Shown here: piece by piece, positions 6,889 through 13,500 of the stretch | How the letters are laid out: each line of letters opens with the position of its first letter | Position numbering within the stretch: the stretch's first letter is position 1 | NCBI RefSeq assembly: GCF_019710585.1 | Contig: NZ_JAIFZQ010000013.1 | Location: forward strand, 1-42,481 | Source: Arthrobacter sp. MAHUQ-56 | GTDB lineage: Bacteria; Actinomycetota; Actinomycetes; Actinomycetales; Micrococcaceae | Direction of reading: 5' to 3' | DNA length: 42,481 nucleotides | The notes under the pieces: generated by a model | Databases searched by the model: none | Seen by the model: only the letters and a program-made list of their open reading frames with translations | Told to the model about the DNA's origin: nothing | Translations under genes and position numbers: made by a program

Positions 6889-8565
6889 TCAGAGCGCCCG
6901 GGCGAGTGAGCGGCCCACGGTGAGGCCGGTGAAGATGCAGCCGCCCAGGAACGTTCCTTCCAGGGCGTTGTAGCCGTGGGCACCGCCGCCGCCGAAGCCG
7001 GCAGCTTCCCCCGCCGCATAAAGGCCGGGAATCGGAACGCCGCTGTGCCCAAGGGCTTGGCCGTCAAGGTTGGTCTGGATCCCGCCCAGCGTCTTCCGCG
7101 TCACCACATGCAGCCGGACCGCGATCAGCGGACCGGCGGCCGGGTCCAGGATCCGGTGCGGCTTCACGGTGCGGAACAGCCGGTCTCCCAGATAGCGCCG
7201 GCTGTTGCGGATCCCCGCCACTTGGATGTCCTTGGAGTAGGGGTTCCGGATCTCGGCGTCGCGCTCCTCGATCTGCCGCCTGAGCTGGGCGTAGTCCAGC
7301 AGCGGCTGCTCCGTCAGCCTGTTCATCCCGCGGACCAGGTCCGCAAGGTTGTCCGCCATCACGAAGTCCGCGCCGTGCTCCTTGAACGCCTCGATGGGAG
7401 CACCCGCACCGCGGCCCAGCCGGGTCCGGAGCAGCAGCTTGAGGTCCCGGCCGGTGATGTCCGGGTTCTGCTCGGAGCCGGAGAGTGCAAACTCCTTCTC
7501 GATGATCCGCTGGTTGAGGATGAACCAGGAGTGGTCGTACTGCTGGATGTCCGGGGTGGTCCGCAGCAGCCGCAGGGTGCCCAGGGTGTCGTAGCCGGGC
7601 AGTCCGGGGGAGGGGAGCCTCCGGCCTAGGGCATCGAACCAGAGCGAGGACGGTCCCGGCAGGATCCGGATGGCGTGGTCCGGCCAGATGGGGTTCCAGT
7701 TCTGGATTCCCTCGGTGTAGTGCCACATCCGGTCGCGGTTCACCAGCCGGACGCCGGCGTCATCGGCGATGTCCAGCATCCGCCCATCCACGTGCGCCGG
7801 CACCCCGGTGACCATCTTCCGCGGCGGTGTCCCCAGCCGCTCCGGCCACCAGCGCCGCACCTGCCCATGGTTGCCGCCGATCCCGCCGGAAGCAATCACC
7901 ACCGCCTGGGCCCGCAGCTCGAACTCCCCGACGATGTCCCGGTTGGAGGACACTCCCCGCGGAGACGCATCGGGTGCCAGCACCGAGCCGCGCACCCCGG
8001 TGACCGTGCCGCCGTCGTACGTTAAACCGTCCACCCGGTGCCGGAAGAAAAACTGGACGCGTCCTGCCGACTCAGCCTCCCGGGCACGCGTGGCGAAGGG
8101 CTCCGAAACCCCGGTGCCGGTGCCCCACGGAACGTGGAAGCGGGGGACCGAGTTGCCGTGGCCGCCGGCCCTGCCGTCCCCGCGTTCGGCCCAGCCCACC
8201 AGGGGCGTGAACCGGATGCCGTGCTCCCGCAGCCATGCGCGCTTCCCGCCGGCGGCGAACTCCACGTACGCGCGGCCCCACTGCCGCGCCCACTCGTCCT
8301 CGGGATGCGCGCCCGAAAGCCGGTCCCACTGCGCCGAGCCCTGCCAATCCTGCCACGCCAGCTCGAAGGAATCCTTCACGCCCAGGCGCCGCTGCATCGG
8401 GGTGTCCACCAGGAAGAGCCCGCCCAGCGACCAGAACGCCTGCCCGCCCAGGCTGGCCTCGTTTTCCTGGTCCACGATGGCCACGCGCCTGCCGGCCCGG
8501 ACCAGCTCGTTGCTGGCCACCAGCCCGGCCAGCCCGCCGCCGATGATGATGACGTCCGCGTCCAT
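6889..8565 (-). CDS. FAD-binding dehydrogenase (flavoprotein, KsdD/fumarate-reductase superfamily)
   Basis: A 558-aa FAD enzyme of the FAD_binding_2 superfamily. The N-terminus has the dinucleotide-binding IIIGGGLAGLVASNELVRAG (from residue 6) and an acidic strand end (VAIVDQENE). The C-terminus has a second FAD-contact block (GIQTNLDGQ, then PGLYAAGEAAGFGGGGAHGYNALEG). Relatives remove or add hydrogens across C-C bonds of steroids or dicarboxylates, but many, like this length class, are annotated only as FAD-binding dehydrogenase. ATG 8565 is the start because the Rossmann motif begins just after it. It is divergent from the glycosyltransferase gene at 8674, and 108 nt between them must hold both promoters. 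Confidence 0.92.
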   Translation of the reverse strand: MDADVIIIGGGLAGLVASNELVRAGRRVAIVDQENEASLGGQAFWSLGGLFLVDTPMQRRLGVKDSFELAWQDWQGSAQWDRLSGAHPEDEWARQWGRAYVEFAAGGKRAWLREHGIRFTPLVGWAERGDGRAGGHGNSVPRFHVPWGTGTGVSEPFATRAREAESAGRVQFFFRHRVDGLTYDGGTVTGVRGSVLAPDASPRGVSSNRDIVGEFELRAQAVVIASGGIGGNHGQVRRWWPERLGTPPRKMVTGVPAHVDGRMLDIADDAGVRLVNRDRMWHYTEGIQNWNPIWPDHAIRILPGPSSLWFDALGRRLPSPGLPGYDTLGTLRLLRTTPDIQQYDHSWFILNQRIIEKEFALSGSEQNPDITGRDLKLLLRTRLGRGAGAPIEAFKEHGADFVMADNLADLVRGMNRLTEQPLLDYAQLRRQIEERDAEIRNPYSKDIQVAGIRNSRRYLGDRLFRTVKPHRILDPAAGPLIAVRLHVVTRKTLGGIQTNLDGQALGHSGVPIPGLYAAGEAAGFGGGGAHGYNALEGTFLGGCIFTGLTVGRSLARAL

Positions 8566-8673
8566 GCGGCACCTGCTTCCAGCTTGCTACTGACGGGTAC
8601 CGGTCCAACGTACAGCAGTGGCCGGGGCCCTTGTATGCTGTGGTTTCTACAGCCCGGAGGGGAGCGCTGCGCA

Positions 8674-9888
8674 ATGAAGATCATGCTGCTGACTGCCGGA
8701 TCGCGTGGAGACGTGGAGCCCTTCTTCGCGTTGGCCAGGGCCGCAGGTTCACGCGGGCACCAGGTCAGGACCGCCATCCCCGAGAATCCCGGAGCGGACC
8801 CGGCTGGCCTTGACACCGTCAGCCTGCACATCGACTTTGCCCAGCTCGTCGGAGACCGCGGCGTCTCACCCCGGGCCGGGGCCAGGGCATTCCGCACAGT
8901 GATCCGCCCAGCCATGGCCCGGCTCCTGTCAGCTGCCGTGGAGCACATCACCGCCTTTGCTCCGGACGTTGTGGTCTACCACCCAAAGGTCCTCAGTGCT
9001 CCAGCCGCCGCACGCAGCCTCGGCATACCGTCGGTGCTGGTGGAGACAGTTCCTTCGCTGACCCCCACCCGTGAGTTCCCCGCACCCTTCATCACCACCC
9101 GCAACTTGGGCCCTTTGAACCGCGCCAGCTACCGGACATCACAGCTGGCTGCCCTGATGTTCCGGCGTGAGCTGGGAAGCGCCGTCCACGCCCTGCCACC
9201 CGGAGCAGGGCCTCACACCGTGCCCCTGTGGAAAGCGGGACCCGATGCCACCGCGATCCCGGTCAGCCCGCAGCTTCTGCCCCGCCCCGCCGACTGGCCC
9301 GCCAGTGTCCACCTCACCGGCCACTGGGCGGCGGAACCACCCGCCGCCAAGCCGGATCCGGAACTGGAGGAATTCATCAACGCCGGGCCCTTTGTCTATG
9401 CGGGATTCGGCTCCATGAAGGCAGGCGACGCAGCGGCGCGGGGTGAAGTGATCATCGCCGCGGCCCGCAACAACGATTTGCGGACACTGGTCGCCGAGGG
9501 CTGGGGCGGCATCAGCGTTGCCCCCGGCCTCAGGGGCTCCGATGTTTTGGTCAGGGAATCGGTGGCACACCACCTGGTCTTTCCGCATGCCGTGGCAGCC
9601 ATCCATCACGGCGGCGCCGGCACTGCCCATGCCGCAGCCCGGGCAGGGATTCCGTCCGTGGTGGTTCCCTTCATCGCCGACCAGCCGTTTTGGGGCCACC
9701 TGCTGAACCGGGCCGGGCTCGCACCGAAGGCCGTTCCGTACCGTGCACTCACCGCGGCCCGGCTCAGCCGCGCACTGGCCCAGACCCCCGCCCTGCGCGG
9801 GCAGGCCGCGGAAACCGGGGCACGGATGCGGGAGGAAGACGGCACCGCCGCCGCGGTTGCCCTGCTGGAAACCCTGGCCGTGTCCTAG
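8674..9888 (+). CDS. UGT-type glycosyltransferase (GT1/GT28 fold)
   Basis: A 404-aa GT-B glycosyltransferase. The N-terminal MKIMLLTAGSRGDVEPFFALA is the classic acceptor-domain start. The C-terminal nucleotide-sugar site begins at ~residue 310 with HHGGAGTAHAAARAGIPSVV, then PFIADQPFWG. This pattern is shared by sterol, macrolide and glycolipid glucosyltransferases. The frame is open from 8038, but ATG 8674 is preferred: a GGAGGGGAG (8656-8664) lies upstream and the family N-terminus starts exactly there. The upstream part is antisense to the FAD gene. The acceptor is unknown; the neighbouring FAD dehydrogenase could act on the same lipid or secondary metabolite. Confidence 0.92.
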   Translation: MKIMLLTAGSRGDVEPFFALARAAGSRGHQVRTAIPENPGADPAGLDTVSLHIDFAQLVGDRGVSPRAGARAFRTVIRPAMARLLSAAVEHITAFAPDVVVYHPKVLSAPAAARSLGIPSVLVETVPSLTPTREFPAPFITTRNLGPLNRASYRTSQLAALMFRRELGSAVHALPPGAGPHTVPLWKAGPDATAIPVSPQLLPRPADWPASVHLTGHWAAEPPAAKPDPELEEFINAGPFVYAGFGSMKAGDAAARGEVIIAAARNNDLRTLVAEGWGGISVAPGLRGSDVLVRESVAHHLVFPHAVAAIHHGGAGTAHAAARAGIPSVVVPFIADQPFWGHLLNRAGLAPKAVPYRALTAARLSRALAQTPALRGQAAETGARMREEDGTAAAVALLETLAVS

Positions 9889-10041
9889 GCAGGAACTGCC
9901 CGCTCACCGTAAAAACACCGCCGCTCGGCGCGCCAATAGTACGTTTGCTGATGATCTGCCGCATGATGGCCGAAGGCAACGGGCCCGGGTATGAGCCATT
10001 AGCCTCTGGACACCGTCGTCTCCAACAGCAAGGGAATCACC

Positions 10042-11430
10042 ATGGGCTTCCTGGACCGTGACCACACTATCGCCCCGCCGGGCTTCAACCGTTGGCTCGT
10101 CCCGCCGGCCGCGCTCGCCGTCCACCTCTGCATCGGCCAGGCCTACGCCACCAGCGTCTACAAGACAGCGCTGGTCAAGCACTTCGGCGCCAGCCTGACC
10201 GAGATCGGCGTGATCTTCTCCATCGCCATCGTGATGCTGGGCCTGTCCGCCGCCGTCATGGGCACCTGGGTGGACCGGAACGGCCCGCGGAAGGCAATGT
10301 TCACCTCGGCAATGTTCTGGGTGGGCGGCTTCCTCATCGGCTCGCTGGGCATCTTCACGCGCCAGCTCTGGCTGGTCTACCTGGGCTACGGCGTGGTGGG
10401 CGGCATCGGCCTGGGAATCGGCTACATCTCGCCCGTGTCCACGCTGATCAAGTGGTTCCCGGACCGGCCCGGCCTGGCCACCGGCATGGCGATCATGGGC
10501 TTCGGCGGCGGCGCGCTGATCGCCAGCCCGGTATCGCAGGCCCTGCTCAAGGCATACGACCCCAACTCCGGCGCCCAGGGCTGGGTGGCCAGCGGCGACG
10601 CCGTCGGGAAGCTCTTCCTCACCCTCGCCGTCGTCTACCTCGTGTACATGCTCTTCGGCGCGTTCACCATCAAGGTGCCCGCGGACGGCTGGCGGCCCGC
10701 CGGGTTCGACCCCGCGAAAGTCAAAGCCGCAAAGCTGGTGACCACGGAGAACGTCTCGGCCAAGAACGCCATCAAGACGCGCCAGTTCTGGCTGGTGTGG
10801 GTGGCGCTGTTCTGCAATGTCACCGCGGGCATCGGCATCCTGGAGCAGGCGGCGCCCATGATCCAGGACTTTTTCCGGCAGACAGACGGCAAATCACTCG
10901 TGAGTGCCGGCGTCGCGGCGGGCTTCGTGGGGCTGCTGTCCATCGGCAACATGGCGGGGCGCTTCGCCTGGTCCGCCACCTCCGACCTCACCGGCCGCAA
11001 GCGCATCTACATGGTGTACCTGGGCGTCGGCGCGGTGCTCTACACCATCCTGGCGCTGGCCGGCTCCAGCACCACCATCCTGTACGTGGCGCTCGCCTTC
11101 GTCATCATCTCGTTCTACGGCGGCGGGTTCGCCACGGTCCCGGCGTACCTGCGCGACCTCTTCGGCACCTTCCAGGTGGGGGCCATCCACGGACGGCTGC
11201 TCACCGCCTGGTCCGCCGCCGGCGTGGCGGGACCGCTGATCGTCAACGCGTTCCTGGACGCGCAGGGCAAGCCCGGCCAGCTGAACGCCGCCTCCTACCA
11301 GCCGGCGCTGCTGACCATGGTGGCGCTGCTGGTGGTCGGCTTCGTGGCCAACCTGCTGGTCAAGCCCGTTGATGCCCGATTCCACGAGCCCCGCACCGAC
11401 GCGCGGCACGAACCTGCCATGGAGGCCTGA
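10042..11430 (+). CDS. OFA family MFS transporter (oxalate/formate antiporter type)
   Basis: A 462-aa transporter with 12 predicted membrane helices and the OFA-family pattern of OxlT: IGQAYATSVY in helix 1, then VIFSIAIVMLGLSAAVMG, WVDRNGPRKAMF (motif A loop), GGIGLGIGYISPVSTLIKWFPDRPGLATGMAIMGFGGGALI and a second-half loop SDLTGRKRIYMVYLG. Family members exchange oxalate, formate or other small carboxylates. ATG 10042 has AAGGGA ~8 nt upstream. It is followed 1 nt later by its small partner and then by formate dehydrogenase genes, so formate or oxalate is the likely substrate. Confidence 0.93.
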   Translation: MGFLDRDHTIAPPGFNRWLVPPAALAVHLCIGQAYATSVYKTALVKHFGASLTEIGVIFSIAIVMLGLSAAVMGTWVDRNGPRKAMFTSAMFWVGGFLIGSLGIFTRQLWLVYLGYGVVGGIGLGIGYISPVSTLIKWFPDRPGLATGMAIMGFGGGALIASPVSQALLKAYDPNSGAQGWVASGDAVGKLFLTLAVVYLVYMLFGAFTIKVPADGWRPAGFDPAKVKAAKLVTTENVSAKNAIKTRQFWLVWVALFCNVTAGIGILEQAAPMIQDFFRQTDGKSLVSAGVAAGFVGLLSIGNMAGRFAWSATSDLTGRKRIYMVYLGVGAVLYTILALAGSSTTILYVALAFVIISFYGGGFATVPAYLRDLFGTFQVGAIHGRLLTAWSAAGVAGPLIVNAFLDAQGKPGQLNAASYQPALLTMVALLVVGFVANLLVKPVDARFHEPRTDARHEPAMEA

Positions 11431-11431
11431 G

Positions 11432-11575
11432 ATGAACACTGTTCCCCACAACGGTCAGCACGCCACTGTGAACACAGCGCCAGGGAAGCTCGCCGTCGGC
11501 TGGGCCCTGGTGGGCGTGCCCCTCGCCTACGGCGTCTACGAGACCCTGACCCGGGTGGCGGCACTGTTCGGCTGA
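11432..11575 (+). CDS. MFS transporter small subunit
   Basis: A 47-aa protein with one hydrophobic segment (LAVGWALVGVPLAYGVYETL). It matches the short partner often encoded directly after OFA transporters in actinobacteria and annotated as MFS transporter small subunit. A GGAGG (11421-11425) inside the end of the transporter gene sits 6 nt upstream of ATG 11432. The stop-to-start gap is 1 nt, so the two are co-translated. It probably packs against the transporter. Confidence 0.85.
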   Translation: MNTVPHNGQHATVNTAPGKLAVGWALVGVPLAYGVYETLTRVAALFG

Positions 11576-11594
11576 CCCCTCCGCCCCCGGACGT

Positions 11595-11681
11595 GCCGCA
11601 CTGGCCCAGTTTTGGGTGACCGTCTGTTCGCCCTCCCTTGGATTCCCGGCAGCCCACCGGTGAAAACTGGGCCAGTTCGGC
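11595..11681. repeat. Inverted repeat of 19 bp (one mismatch) around 49 bp
   Basis: GCCGCACTGGCCCAGTTTT (11595-11613) is repeated inverted at 11663-11681 with one mismatch; the inner 14 bp are identical. The enclosed 49 bp has no open gene. The element fills the space between the transporter small subunit and the fdsGB-like gene. It could be a MITE-like or REP-like element, a large-loop terminator, or a regulatory site. Confidence 0.7.
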
Positions 11682-11751
11682 GCGGCGCGCCAAGCACGCG
11701 GGGACTTTGGACCCTTCCCTGACCTGTCCGGCAGGGACGAAGGTTGGGGGC

Positions 11752-13500
11752 ATGCAGGAACCCCGGCACCTGGGCCCCCCAACCGATGGCACGCTGGACC
11801 GGAACACCGACGATCCGTTCCGCAGGTATGCCGCCCGCTTCGGCCGGGACATTGACGGCGTCCCTGACTCGTTGCGCCAGTCCCAGTCCGCGCACATGGA
11901 CGCCGCCAGCACCGGCATTGCCCGCGAGCTCGGCCTGCCCGCGGCTGCCGTGGAAGGCCCGGCATCCTTCTTCGCAGATTTCACCGTGTCCCACGGAGCC
12001 AGGCACGTGCGGGTGTGCACTGCAGCGGCCTGCTTCGCGGCCACCGGCGGGACGCACCTTGCCGGGGTGGAGGCAGCACTCGGGGTGCAGGCGGGGAGCC
12101 GGAGCGGGGACGGGTCCGTTTCCCTCCAGGAAGTGCATTGCCTGGGCTACTGCTACTCCGGACCAGCGGCGCTGGACGGCGGGGACGCGCATGCCGGGCC
12201 GGACCTGGCCGACCAGCTGCGTGGAACGGCGCCCCGCACGGCCCCATCCATCCCGGCGGCAAGCAGCAGCCGGGTACCGGTAGTGACCGCCGGAATACTG
12301 GGAGAGTCCCGGCCGTGGTCTGTCTGGCCGGGCGTCGCCGCCTCCGCAGTCCCGGGGGACGTGCTGGCCCAGGTGGAAGCCGCGCAACTCCGGGGGCGGG
12401 GAGGGGCCGGATTCCGCACCGCAGCGAAGTGGCGGGCCGCCCTTGAACATCCAGGTCCCCGGGTGGTGGTGGCCAACGGTGACGAGGGGGACCCGGGTTC
12501 GTACGCGGACCGGCTCCTGATGGAACAGGACCCGCACCGCGTGCTGGAAGGCCTGGCGCTTGCCTGCTTCGCCGTCGGTGCGGACTCCGGCGTCGTATTT
12601 GTCCGGTCAGAGTATCCGCGTGCCGCTGCCAGGCTGCGGGAGGCAGTGGCAGAAGCCCGCTCCGCCGGCTACCTTGGCCCGGACGCCGTGGGCACCGGGA
12701 CCGGCCTGGACATCCAGGTAGCCGTGGGAGCCGGTTCCTACGTGTCCGGCGAGGAAACGGCATTGCTTAACGGGCTTGAGGGCCTCCGCGGCGTGGTGCG
12801 TCCCCGGCCGCCGTTCCCCACGGCGCACGGCCTGCACGGCAGGCCCACCGTGGTGAACAACGTGGAGACGCTCTGCGCGGTCCCGTGGATCGTGGATCGC
12901 GGCGGTGCCGCATATGCGGAACTGGGGACGGCCGACGAGTCCGGAACGGTGCTGACCTGCCTGTCCGAGCGGTTCCTCCGCCCGGGCGCCTACGAAGTGG
13001 AGATCGGCACCCCCGTGCGGCGGATCGTGGAGGACCTTGGCGGCGGACTTCGGGACGGAAGGACGCTCCGTGCCCTCCAGATCGGCGGTCCGCTGGGCGG
13101 CTTCCTGGGCCCTGGCGATCTCGATATCCCGCTGAGCGAAGCGGCACTGTCAAGGCATGGCGCAGCCTTGGGCCACGCCGGAATCGTCGCCTTCGATGAC
13201 CGGCTCACCGGCGGCCAGGTGCTGCAGAATCTGTGGGACTTTGCCGCGGAGGAGAGCTGCGGCCAGTGTTCGCCGTGCCGGGTGGGCACGTGGCGGGGAC
13301 GTGCCCTGGCCGGGGCGCCGGAAGAACCGGCACTGCCGGGAGACCCAGAAGGGCGGCCGGATGAAGCCGTTTCCAAACGGGAACGCAGCGAAGTGCTCCA
13401 CACCATGGCGGCGGGCGGCCTGTGCGCCTTCGGACGCCGGGTGCCGGCAGCGGTGCGGAGCCTCGCCCGGGTCTACGGGCTGGCCGGGTGGCAGGCATGA
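11752..13500 (+). CDS. NAD-dependent formate dehydrogenase, fused FdsG-FdsB (NuoE-NuoF) subunit
   Basis: A 582-aa diaphorase subunit. Residues ~15-150 are a NuoE/FdsG thioredoxin-like domain with a [2Fe-2S] set C89, C94, C130, C134 (C-x4-C-x35-C-x3-C). Residues ~190-582 are a NuoF/FdsB domain: RGRGGAGFRTAAKW and NGDEGDPGSYADR (FMN/NAD site), GSYVSGEETALLN, then a [4Fe-4S] set C503, C506, C509, C558. In many bacteria these are two genes; here they are one. It passes electrons between formate dehydrogenase and NAD+. ATG 11752 is used because the frame upstream runs into the inverted repeat. It overlaps the next gene by ATGA. Usual databases call such fusions an NAD(P)H-dependent oxidoreductase subunit E. 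Confidence 0.93.
   Translation: MQEPRHLGPPTDGTLDRNTDDPFRRYAARFGRDIDGVPDSLRQSQSAHMDAASTGIARELGLPAAAVEGPASFFADFTVSHGARHVRVCTAAACFAATGGTHLAGVEAALGVQAGSRSGDGSVSLQEVHCLGYCYSGPAALDGGDAHAGPDLADQLRGTAPRTAPSIPAASSSRVPVVTAGILGESRPWSVWPGVAASAVPGDVLAQVEAAQLRGRGGAGFRTAAKWRAALEHPGPRVVVANGDEGDPGSYADRLLMEQDPHRVLEGLALACFAVGADSGVVFVRSEYPRAAARLREAVAEARSAGYLGPDAVGTGTGLDIQVAVGAGSYVSGEETALLNGLEGLRGVVRPRPPFPTAHGLHGRPTVVNNVETLCAVPWIVDRGGAAYAELGTADESGTVLTCLSERFLRPGAYEVEIGTPVRRIVEDLGGGLRDGRTLRALQIGGPLGGFLGPGDLDIPLSEAALSRHGAALGHAGIVAFDDRLTGGQVLQNLWDFAAEESCGQCSPCRVGTWRGRALAGAPEEPALPGDPEGRPDEAVSKRERSEVLHTMAAGGLCAFGRRVPAAVRSLARVYGLAGWQA

Noticed and set aside
8038..8673. N-terminal extension of the glycosyltransferase frame
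   Set aside because: It is antisense to the FAD dehydrogenase gene, and the protein family starts exactly at ATG 8674 after a ribosome binding site.
9888..9900. A GGCAG-GAA-CTGCC hairpin after the glycosyltransferase gene
   Set aside because: The 5-bp stem is too short and lacks a T-tract, so it is not listed as a terminator.
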